Of a DNA stretch of 27,376 bases, positions 9,449 through 18,061 are shown piece by piece. Under the pieces are notes generated by a model, which had not been told where the DNA came from, did not search any database, and saw only the letters and a list, made by a program, of their open reading frames with translations. Source of the DNA: Stentor roeselii. Taxonomy: Eukaryota > Ciliophora > Heterotrichea > Heterotrichida > Stentoridae. Numbering within the stretch: the stretch's first letter is position 1; each line of letters opens with the position of its first letter. Both the position numbers and the translations under genes were made by a program. The stretch lies in NCBI GenBank assembly GCA_006503475.1, contig RSEH01000395.1, positions 1 through 27,376 of the forward strand, written 5' to 3'.

Positions 9449-11716
9449 ATGAGCAATCAAAAGAAAATATTCCCAAAGACCGCCAAGAGCTACTGCATAA
9501 GATGCCTGGCCACTTTCAAGGGCGAGAGCCCTGAAAGTTGCATCGAACTCAGGAGTCACCTCTTAAACACTGAAAAATGTGATAAGGAGGGATGTCAAAT
9601 AAAGCCAAAGGGGAGCTGCGTAAGGAGGTTCAAACGGAAGCGAATTTATCATATCTGCATCTCTCCTGCAATATATGAGGAGAGAATGGTGAGGCTGTTT
9701 GCGTATGACCCTATGGTCAGCCAGGGCCTCTTGGTAGTAGCGCCTCCTCTGCCTGTTTCGCCTCCTCTGCCTATTTCGCCTCCTCTGCCTATTTCGCCTC
9801 CTCTGCCTATTTCGCCTCCTCTGCCTGTTTCGGCTCCTCTGCCTGTTTCGCCTCCTCTGCCTGTTTCGCCTCCTCAGGAAGAAGAGCCTTTAAATCAAAG
9901 CACGCTACTCTCCATCAGAGGAGTAGTAATGACCTTGGGCCAGGTTGCGACGATTGCTTACGAGCAGATCGAAGAAAACATGAGAGACCTGTGGGAGTTG
10001 ACTTCCGGCATCCTTCAAGGGTCTAACGAGGTAGCTGGAGTCCACGCGATTGATTTTTGGAATCAAATCGCTCATCAAGAAGCTTTCCTGATGTCTCAAG
10101 GGAAGCCTTCTAAAGGGTACATAGCCACTGCAGCGGCTAGTCTTGTACCCTTGCTCCTCGCAAGAATCCACTCGCTTGAAGAAGACAGCGAAGAGTGGAA
10201 CATTGAAAAGGCCTGTGCAAGTACTATAGGGTCAATTTGCACAGTTGTCAATGATAGTATCTTGCCTATTGTTGGTGAGTACATCTTGACTAACCTGCAA
10301 ATTCCTGACCCTCGGAAGAAGACCTCAGCAGTTCTCATCATCGGCTTCTTATCTGAAGGACTCAGTGATGCGAAACTATTGGTTCAGGAAGTGTTTAAGT
10401 CTTTACTTGGACTTCTTAATGACTTTTGTTTGAAATTAAGGGAAACTTCTGCCTGGAGCTTGAGGAAACTCTGTGAGTTTCACGCGAAGACTATCATTGA
10501 AAATGGGTTTTTTCTTGAGATCCTTGAGAAAATTATCATTTTGCTTAAAGATACTCCGACCATCGCAACTCATGTTTGTTGGACTATTATTTACTTGTTT
10601 AAAAAAGGTGCAATTAATGAAATGTTGAACCAGGAAATGATTCAGTGCATTTTGAGCTCTGTTTTTGATGCAAGTTTGAGACCTGATGCTTATGATAATG
10701 GGGATGAACTGGTGATTGCCATTTATTGCTGTATCAACTCGATCATTGAAGAGGTTCCTGAAAGTTTTTTCAGTTATTTTACTAACCAGATACCTGTTTT
10801 TATACAGCTACTTGAAAATACTGTCACAAATCCGGTTCATGCTCCTACTCAGGGGCTTCTTTGCTCAGCTATTCGAACTATCTTTGGAAGATCTCAACTT
10901 GGAATGGTTGATGAGGGTAATGCAGATAAGTTCATGGATACTATCATTCGGATTTTTAAAATGAAAGGCATTGTAATCGAGGAAGGCCTGCAAGCAATCG
11001 TTTCATTAGGCAAAAACATCTCATCACGTTTCGTGAAATACCTAAATACCGTAATGCCATTCGTTATCAGGTGTATAGAAAACCCATTCTCCTTCCTATG
11101 CGAACCAGGAATAATCGCTTGCGGTGATATTTCTCGTACAGTGGGTGAAGGCTTCGGCACTCAAATCCTATCATTAATTCCCAAGCTTCTATCAATTCTC
11201 GAGAACCCGGATAAGACATTTCAAGTAAAAGTCCGAGTGATATACACATTAGCCGATTTCGCTTTTCACAATGCCGGAATAACTTCTAATTACTTGCCAA
11301 CCATCTTCAAACTTATCGGCGAACGAGCAGAAATAAGTTTAAAAGAGAACGAAATAGATTCAGAGTACTTTGAATGTTTTTTACTGTTGCGAGAGGCGAT
11401 CATGAGTTTTTATGTAGGGATCATCAAGGGTCTTCATGAAAAGAAACAAGAAGGAATCTTGAACGGGTATTTGCAGGGAATAGGCGAATACGCACTTCAA
11501 GTAGTTCAAGATAAGTACAAGCCGAGCATTGATATTCACATCAGCGTAATAGGACTTATTGGAGATATCGCGTCGTACTTCGAATCGAAATTGGGTCAGT
11601 TAATTCACTCACCACTGGTAAAGGAATATTTGGCCGCCGCTGCTCAGTCCGAGGATGAGACTATCAAGGAAATTCTAGCATATACAAATGAAAGGATTAA
11701 AACTTGTTTAGGTTGA
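9449..11716 (+). CDS. Importin-beta-like HEAT protein with a novel N-terminus (755 residues)
   Basis: ATG 9449 follows tttataaa, with an in-frame TGA upstream at 9437. The frame ends at TGA 11714. Residues ~155-755 match importin beta from about HEAT 6 to the end, with recognisable landmarks VAGVHAIDFWNQIAHQE, LRETSAWSLRKLCE, IATHVCWTIIYLF, FVIRCIENPFSFLCEPG and a final HEAT helix. Importin beta carries cargo through nuclear pores and is released by RanGTP. The missing N-terminal ~220 residues hold a major part of the Ran-binding surface and nucleoporin contacts. In their place are residues 1-98, rich in Cys/His (C16, C19, C31, H37, C44, C49, C57, H68, C70) with a basic cluster RRFKRKR at 59-65, and then seven PPLP[V/I]S repeats (99-142). 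No internal TAA, TAG or TGA occurs despite 28 Gln, 21 Cys and 5 Trp. It is the best-preserved gene of the window. Confidence 0.9.
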   Translation: MSNQKKIFPKTAKSYCIRCLATFKGESPESCIELRSHLLNTEKCDKEGCQIKPKGSCVRRFKRKRIYHICISPAIYEERMVRLFAYDPMVSQGLLVVAPPLPVSPPLPISPPLPISPPLPISPPLPVSAPLPVSPPLPVSPPQEEEPLNQSTLLSIRGVVMTLGQVATIAYEQIEENMRDLWELTSGILQGSNEVAGVHAIDFWNQIAHQEAFLMSQGKPSKGYIATAAASLVPLLLARIHSLEEDSEEWNIEKACASTIGSICTVVNDSILPIVGEYILTNLQIPDPRKKTSAVLIIGFLSEGLSDAKLLVQEVFKSLLGLLNDFCLKLRETSAWSLRKLCEFHAKTIIENGFFLEILEKIIILLKDTPTIATHVCWTIIYLFKKGAINEMLNQEMIQCILSSVFDASLRPDAYDNGDELVIAIYCCINSIIEEVPESFFSYFTNQIPVFIQLLENTVTNPVHAPTQGLLCSAIRTIFGRSQLGMVDEGNADKFMDTIIRIFKMKGIVIEEGLQAIVSLGKNISSRFVKYLNTVMPFVIRCIENPFSFLCEPGIIACGDISRTVGEGFGTQILSLIPKLLSILENPDKTFQVKVRVIYTLADFAFHNAGITSNYLPTIFKLIGERAEISLKENEIDSEYFECFLLLREAIMSFYVGIIKGLHEKKQEGILNGYLQGIGEYALQVVQDKYKPSIDIHISVIGLIGDIASYFESKLGQLIHSPLVKEYLAAAAQSEDETIKEILAYTNERIKTCLG
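9743..9874 (+). repeat. 18-bp tandem repeat, seven units, encoding PPLP[V/I]S
   Basis: Units of cctcctctgcctgtttcg, with the variants cctatttcg and one gctcctctg, encode a Pro-rich linker between the Cys/His-rich segment and the HEAT domain. PPLP is a known ligand class for WW domains. The low divergence between units indicates recent expansion. Confidence 0.93.
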
Positions 11717-11769
11717 TTTGGTTTAAATTAAAGTTTTACTTGATCTTAAATGGGATTAGGATTTTGAAT

Positions 11770-12235
11770 TTTATGAGAAATTTTTAGTTTTAAGTGAATT
11801 TCGTGTTCTGTAGAAAGGATTGGGTTGGTGAGAGATCTGGCAGAAATTATGATTTTTATGTTTTCTTGGAATTATTTGAAACAAGGTTTTGATTAATGAT
11901 TCTTGCAGGGTGTTAGGTTTGATCGGTTTGAAATACTCTGAACGTCCACCTAAATGTTTTTCAGTCTTTTTGAGTGCTAATTTAGCTAAACTTAAAAACA
12001 ACTAACTTTTTCTAAAAGTTCTTGCAGGGTTTGATTTCTTTCACGATTTTCCCGAAATCACTTTTTTATCTTTGAGTCTTGAATGATTTTTACATTCTTT
12101 GCAGCTATTTTCTAGTTTTTATAAAAAATCACGTCTTTTTCTTGTGTTTATTGCTTAAAAACGTCGCTTGGGGGCTTTTCAGTTGCATTCGAAAACCTTT
12201 GAACTCTTTAATTAAGATATAAATGTAAACTGATT
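11770..12235 (-). pseudogene. Coiled-coil protein remnant
   Basis: Read downwards from about 12235, one frame gives EKPPSDVFKQ, then KIAAKNVKIIQDSKIKK and FRENRERNQTLQELLEKV, separated by TAA, TAG and TGA. It then shifts into an open frame (12001-11771) with LAKLALKKTEKHLGGRSEYF and KPNTLQESLIKTLF. The composition is charged and helical. TLQELLEK and TLQESLIK look like an internal repeat (DNA ccctgcaagaa at both places). No family is recognised; it lies tail-to-tail with the importin-like gene. Confidence 0.4.
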
Positions 12236-12377
12236 CGATAGTAACTCGTGATTTTATTAGAATTTTTTAGAATCTTTCGAATTGAGCTAATATTTTATCA
12301 ATGGAAATTTTGATCTGCTTCAGAAGCATGCAAAAATATAAACATTGAATAGAAACAAAATTTAAAACACGGGAAAA

Positions 12378-12722
12378 ATGTTTAAAGACTTTGGAAGGAA
12401 ATCATTGATGTTCGGGCCTGAGACTTCCAAGAATTTAAATCAAATTGTAGGATATTTAAAGGAGCGGAAATTGCAAGAAGTTTTAATAGTATCGGACTCA
12501 AAAAGTCACTTTCACACTTCAATTTTGACGTTGAACCGATTTTTCAGCCTGTTTAAACTTCTCGAAACTCCTTAACAGACAAAAATTGTAAGTTTGAAAT
12601 TCTCAGCAGGAGACTTTTCCATCAAAGCTAAAGCCCAGTCCAGTAATCCTCCCCTTACTCTCCTCAAATTCCTCCACAACTCATCAAAACTAGAGTACCA
12701 TTTAAAACTTTACTACCTATAA
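12378..12722 (+). pseudogene. Hypothetical protein, interrupted by TAA
   Basis: ATG 12378 starts MFKDFGRKSLMFGPETSKNL, and the frame is open for 65 codons to TAA 12573-12575. It then continues in the same frame with protein-like sequence (QTKIVSLKFSAGDFSIKAKA, LTLLKFLHNSSKLEYHLKLYYL) to TAA 12720-12722. Either the first 65 codons are a small gene, or a ~115-residue frame carries one nonsense codon. No family is recognised. It converges on the EF-hand pseudogene, 12 bp away. Confidence 0.4.
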
Positions 12723-12733
12723 ATAGTCTAAAC

Positions 12734-13735
12734 CTAATGCTTATCAAGATGAAGATTGTATATAATCGATACAAATTTCCCATTATACTCAAGCTGATGC
12801 GACAAAAGTATTCTGACAATATCAGAAAAAGTAATCTTTCCAGTATCAGCCGGGTCAAAAAACTTAATAAGTCTTTCATTTTCTTCAAAAATATCGAGAA
12901 TAGCCAAGAGTTCTGAAAACTGTTTAGCAGTGAGAAGACCAATGTTTTCAGTGTCAATAATTGAGAACTTTTTCTTTAAAGGCTTCAAGGAGCTGGTCAT
13001 GTTCAGTCACCTGAAACTCAAGAAGAAGGCTGAATGTCGAGTAGCTTAAAGTCGACTTGCCTTGAGCCTTCGAAGCCTTGACTGAATGCGCTCGGCGTGT
13101 TCGTTGAGAAGACTTATAAGGTATTGGTTGTCTGAAGGGGTGTAAATGTAATTCACTCTTCTTCGAGGTCCCTTGAGTCTTTGTTGAGAGAAGGCCACTT
13201 ATTCCCTTTTCTTGAATGTAGGGAAATTGTTTTTTAGGAGGATTTTTAATAGAAGGAGTGGATTTTTTTTACGTCTTGGATTATGCTACGGTAGGACTCT
13301 TCGATTTAATGACGAAGAATCTTAGCGAATAGAAGGATCTCCGGTCTTCGGCTTCAAACTTGTCAACAGCTTTGATCACTGCATTTTACCAGTCGTTTTT
13401 TAGGGTCTTCATACCGTATTTCTTGTTCAGGTATGAGTCCATGTATTTCTTCATTGTTTCTTTTGGTAAGTGCATCTGTGAGCACTTCATATCACACTTT
13501 TCCTTACTCGTATAAATATCATCAATAAACTCTTTCAACTGTTTCAAAGTTAAATCTTCAATAGTAAAACCTGAGAAATCCTACCCGTGACTTTTTTAAG
13601 ATCACGAGTTTTTTCCTTAACAACCTTAGGTGCAGAGTAGCTTCTAATATCTTTATAAAGTGCACTATCCGCTTTTTCCTTAGACAAGCTGAGTATCTTC
13701 TTATGAAACTGTGATATTTTAAATTCTACGCTGAT
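12734..13735 (-). pseudogene. EF-hand protein pseudogene, probably ciliary
   Basis: From 13735 downwards the pieces read EFKISQFHKKILSLSKEKAD, GFTIEDLTLKQLKEFIDDIY, MKKYMDSYLNKKYGMKTLKNDW, NAVIKAVDKFEAED, LLFAKILRH, IEESYRSIIQDV, a Lys/Ser/Pro-rich linker, VTEHDQLLEAFKEK and two degenerate EF-hands (FSIIDTENIGLLTAKQFSEL and FFDPADTGKITFSDIV), ending at TAG 12734-12736. From memory, the YLNKKYG...W and KILRH..EE.YR order resembles a protist EF-hand protein family linked to cilia. Inactivation is shown by TAA after NDW and after ILRH, and by 1-nt shifts near 13350, 13260 and 12970. A further shift near 13580 is neatly repaired if the 14-nt segment gtaggatttctcag is spliced out, which hints at very short introns. 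The start is not found. Confidence 0.7.
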
Positions 13736-13969
13736 TCAGAGAACGTGATTATCACTTTCTTCCCTGAAAGAGGACTCGTTTTGAATCCTTTCGAAATAAA
13801 GGATTTATTTATGCCTCATTGTGAAGGATGTGTCGATGGAAAAGAATACAGGATCATGGTTGAAGACTCTGATAACGCTGCAGCTTTCGTGTTTGATGAC
13901 TTTTCAGTCGTTGTTCGAAGTGCTTATGACGATGCAGCTGTTTCCAAACTGAAAGCACCAGATGATTAA
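13703..13969 (+). CDS. Hypothetical ORF with in-frame TGA
   Basis: ATG 13703 gives MKL, then TGA 13712-13714, then 84 open codons (FYADSENVIITFFPERGLV, MPHCEGCVDGKEYRIM, FVFDDFSVVVRS) to TAA 13967. Codon use looks coding-like. There are no known domains; a single CxxC is present. It overlaps the 5' end of the minus-strand EF-hand pseudogene by some 30 bp. It may be a fragment of the same lost + strand gene as 14101-14247. The GTG at 13745 would be an alternative initiator but is unlikely in a eukaryote. Confidence 0.3.
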
Positions 13970-14100
13970 ATTGTTTTTTTCAGGTTTTGAAGTAGAGATT
14001 AGCTCAGATAGCTGGGCTGTGACTTGGTGTTTGATTTCACTTGAATAATACAACAAAGACATTATCATATAACAGTTTAATTTCCAACACCTACAACTAA

Positions 14101-14247
14101 GGCTCATCTGATTACGAACAATGGGACATTGGAGACTACCTCGAAGACTACGAATCAAGAGTTGATGACGCTTTGGGAAGTATATGAAACTTATGAAGAG
14201 GCCTCAATTCAACTCCTGAAATCGCCAGGTCTGAAAATCTTAGATAG
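14101..14247 (+). pseudogene. Protein-like fragment with two in-frame TGA codons
   Basis: The frame reads GSSDYEQWDIGDYLEDYES, then RVDDALGSI, TGA (14185-14187), NL, TGA (14194-14196), RGLNSTPEIARSENLR, and ends at TAG 14245-14247. It looks coding. It is unrecognised, and may belong with the preceding hypothetical ORF after indels in 13970-14100. Confidence 0.3.
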
Positions 14248-14854
14248 ATTTAATTTTAATGCTTTTGGTTAAGACTTGAATTATTATTAAGAATTGGGAT
14301 AGTTCAAGGTTTTTAGAATACTTAAACATTTTTTTACTAAATATGAAAAACAATCAGGAAATGGAGTGATTTTAATGGGAATGTTGATTTAGGGATTACT
14401 GAATTTTAGTTTGGATTACTCAGATCGATTTCGCCAAAGGACAATTTAATAATAGATTGAAAAACATTAAATCTATTCTATTTACTAAAGTAACATACAA
14501 TTAAGGTAATTGAAGCATAATCTAAATAAATTTTATCAAATATTACTATAATCCCTAGATTTGCGTACCTAAGTCTTCATAATAATTTCCCAAGACTATT
14601 TCAAAACTTCCAGTCATATAACGAAATAAATTAACCACTTTTAAGTCAAATCAACTAAAAATCGACTCCTTATAAAATTCTTAAGCATTTTGAAGGTTTC
14701 AAGACTACCATAACCCTTTTCAGCTTCTTAGAATCCCTAATAAGGACGATCATATTGAATGTTTTGTGAAATCCAAAATTTACATACGTAAAAAAGTAAA
14801 CATATTAGATCGAAGCAAATTACCTAAAATCTGCGATCATTAATCAATTATAAA
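14248..14854. other. AT-rich spacer upstream of B-box gene
   Basis: No gene-like frame is seen on either strand. The last bases, caattataaaATG, give the same TTATAAA-type start context as the importin-like gene and the 166-residue ORF. Confidence 0.45.
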
Positions 14855-15860
14855 ATGAAGTGTGAGGTTTGTGCTGAAGCAGCCTCTTTGAGGTGTCTCT
14901 GCTCGAATATTAATCTTTGTTCCTTACATGCAAATGAGCACCCAGAGAGTCAAAAGCAGCATAAATTAATCGAAATCCTTCTAAGTATCGACCTGCAAGA
15001 GCAAAGGTTGTTAGAAACTGAGTTAGGAGAGAGAATTTCGATATTAAATTCACTTAAGCAATCGATTATTAGTCAATCAGAGCTGCTGATCAAGGAAATC
15101 AAAACATTGACAAGTGCGAATCTCCAGAAAATTGACTCAATCTTTTCCTCATACGAAGAACTCTTAAGAAAAGGAGAATATAAAATTGAAGAGATCAACA
15201 AAATTCGAAACATTATAACAACAAATTTAACTACTAAAAAGCAAGACGAATCTCAAATTATCAAATATTTAAGTCAATTTTATTCAGAAAGCCTAGTATT
15301 CGAAGAAAAAGACCAGGAAAAGGAAACAAAGTATAATTTTCATAAGTTCCTAATAAATCACAATGGGGGAATAATAAAAGCAGTGATTTCAAAAGATGAG
15401 AAAAACTTTTAACTGGTTCAGAAGACTCAACCATTCGACTCTGGGACTTGGTTGAAAGAAGACAGTTGTCGTGCTTCTTTGAGCATCAAGCCTGCATCTC
15501 AAGTTTAGCGATTTCCAATGATAGCAGTTTAGCTGTCAGTTGTGGATATGATAAGAAGGTGATCTTATGGACCTTCTAGGCAGTTATGTCAAAAGAGTGT
15601 ACACCGGCCATACTGGAATTCCGACCTTCAAATAAATTGATTGCTCCAGCTTGCTTATCCTTGTTTTCCTTACTGATCCATCAACAGTGAGACAGTGGTT
15701 GAATAACAGTGGCCATAAGGTTTTGACCATGCCGAAATTGACAATCTTTGTGAGAGGCAGTTGTGATGCAAGAGGAATTGGAGATGATCTTGATGTCTGG
15801 GCAGTTGATGATGAACTTCTCTCTGACTTTCCTTTGTGTACATTTATGAGATTAGGGTAA
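14855..15860 (+). pseudogene. B-box zinc finger, coiled coil, WD40 protein; frameshifted
   Basis: ATG 14855 opens 185 intact codons. Residues 3-40 form a B-box-like zinc-binding motif (CEVC, CLC, C, H, H, H spacing), followed by a helical coiled coil (about 45-145, with QSELLIKEIKTLTSANLQKI). The frame stops at TAA 15410-15412. A single-nucleotide shift restores WD40 repeats: LTGSEDSTIRLWDLVERRQL, then SSLAISNDSSLAVSCGYDKK with VILWT, then after another shift YVKRVYTGHTG, and finally LTDPSTVRQWLNN and DDLDVWAVDDELL in the 15651-15860 frame. At least four shifts and a TAG after ILWTF are present, so the complete gene is broken. The 185-codon part may still be expressed as a short B-box protein. 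B-box/WD40 proteins are usually ubiquitin-linked or cytoskeletal adaptors; the role here is unknown. Confidence 0.7.
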
Positions 15861-16507
15861 AGCCTGTGAACTGCATCTTATTGAGCTGAAGACCGTTATT
15901 AGATATCTATGAATTGGTCGCTGATATCCATAGTCTTTATTTGCGGGTTCTCTACTGCAGCGCATCAAACGACCGACATGCCCGAATCATTTTATTTTCA
16001 GTTTAACCTTAGTTATTTATAAACATACATTTTTCATACTTTTTTCCTTTTGTAGTTTGATTGAGAAAATTTGCTGCTGGGAATAATTTAGATTTATTTT
16101 ATTTAAGGACTTTAAATTTAATAGATTTCAGAGAATTTAATATCAGTAGAAATATGAAAGATTGATGGCTATGGACTGATTTTTTACTTGGAACTTAAGG
16201 GCTTCTATTGAAATTCTTAAGTTTCCATTTTAAAGATACAATGAATTATATTCTTATCGACGAACCTTAACACTTTTATCGAATATCCTCATATAAAACT
16301 TCTGTTTTTAAATAAATCCATAAATTCAGAGACAAAATATTGAATCCAAGATACCAATAATGATTTAATTTACACAGTAGCCAGTTCTTCAGAACTTCAA
16401 TAAAAAATGACGTTAATCTTATCAATTTCACAGAGCCTAACGTTAATTCCTAATCACTGTCAAGTAAGTAACCAACTTCAATCCAAGAAAAGCCGATGAT
16501 CTTTTTT
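15861..16507. other. Spacer without recognisable gene
   Basis: AT-rich DNA with stops in all frames. No repeats, RNA genes or regulatory signals are recognised. Confidence 0.45.
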
Positions 16508-17762
16508 GAATCAGTAACTTCAATACTAGTAAACAAACTGAAGAATCTCCGAACGATTTTAAGCTAAACTAAGAAAGTATAATGAAACTGTTCAATCATT
16601 CAATAAAAACATCGTCGAACTGAAAAACTTTACCAAAGACCCCTCACTAGCAGAACAGCTCTACACAACAATCATTCATTTCTTATTTTTGCCTAATCAT
16701 CGACTTGAAGTTTCCCATAATTCTTTCATCCAAAAGCTCGTAATTTTTACTCAGGAACCTTTAAGAGACCTTTCAATCACTTCCTAGTTCATTCGTAAGT
16801 TCTTCAAACTGGGCAAAGAAAAATTTATCAGCGAACTGGACATGGCTGGTCTGATGTTTTGTCTTGTTTTAACTTGTCTGATAAGTGGCAAGAGTTCTGA
16901 ACAATCTACTTCCTGATAAAACATGAATGAACTCTTTGTATATCGACTGAATGAAAAATCAGCTCAATTTTCGTTGATTGTTAAAGGATTAATTTTTGTC
17001 TGAAAAGAAATTTCATTGAATTGTTATTCAATTCGTTTATCTCGAAATTTCTGAAAAACCTAAAAATACCGAGTTCCTAATTATTGACTTAACGAAAGTT
17101 ATCACTCTTATGGACTTCTTTCCTGATATGGCAGTCTTTAGAATAAGTCGGACTTTGAATTTATAAGGATTTCATCATTTGCTGAATAATATGTACAAAG
17201 TCTCTTTCTGAAATTAAATCCAGACACTTTAATGAAAGGATGACAAGAAAGACTTCAGGGAACTAAGAAAGTTGGAATTTTCAGAAGTTTTTTCCAGAGA
17301 TTGAAGTAAAAACTTCATATTCCCTTTTCTGATGATTTCAGGAATGTGGTTTTAATATAAAAGAACTTTGGATCTTAAGGACTTTTGCTTTTGTTCTTGA
17401 TAGAATGCTGATCAGCTTAGCTGAAAGCTTGGCTTATGTTGAGGTTTTAATTTATTTTTGGAAATTTTGATGAGGTGCAAACTTAAAATTACGAATTTCG
17501 CTATTTCTGTGTTCAACTGCTGTCATAGTCACGTCGCTTCTTATATCATTTCTATTTATGACTACTCTTATAATTCAGTTCAAGTTTTTTAGAAAAGGTT
17601 CTGCTTTTTGATTAGACCATTTCAATGAGGTTTTGGTTACATTCAAGGAATTCTCTATTTGGAAGCAGAAGGTTCTTGGAAAGTTTGAATTGAACATAAA
17701 TAAAATCTCCAATTATTTAAGCAGGCTTGAAATTGAAAAAAATTTCAATTCTTTGAATTTCA
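16508..17762 (+). pseudogene. Unrecognised helical and membrane protein pseudogene
   Basis: One frame is coding-like from about 16508 to 17003: ISNFNTSKQTEESPNDF, TAA (16560), KLRKYNETVQSFNKNIVELK, EQLYTTIIHFLFLPNHRLEV, SFIQKLVIFTQEPLRDLSITS, TAG (16785), FIRKFFKLGKEKFISELDM, TGA-TAA (16914-16919), NMNELFVYRLNEKSAQF, and TGA at 17001. After a shift it continues QFVYLEISEKPKNTEFLIID and LMDFFPDMAVFRISRTL. Near 17450-17762 a frame broken only by TGA codons holds a ~25-residue hydrophobic stretch (SLFLCSTAVIVTSLLISFLF) and a helical end (LDHFNEVLVTFKEFSIWKQK). These pieces may be one or two genes. No family is recognised. Spacing to the channel tail downstream is about 550 bp. Confidence 0.45.
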
Positions 17763-18061
17763 AGAATTGAAGGAGTTTGTATTGACATATTAATTGGTAT
17801 ATAATTGATTAGAAAATAGTTAAATAAGAACAATGGATTTTAAAAAACTAGTGAAACCTTTAATCAAAACTCTTAAGTAAATATTTTATATATTATTAAG
17901 TTGATAATAATTATAGAAAATAAAATCAAATAATTCTATTTATTAAAATTAGAACTTCATATGCATTACTTCACTTAAAATTAAATTTCTAAACTATTAG
18001 CACAGTAAATTTCTTAAAATCCAACAACTATCACTATTATCGTCATTTTCATTAGATAATT

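Noticed and set aside
9905-11249. Minus-strand open frames within 9905-11249
   Set aside because: They lie wholly opposite the strongly supported importin-like gene and have shadow composition.
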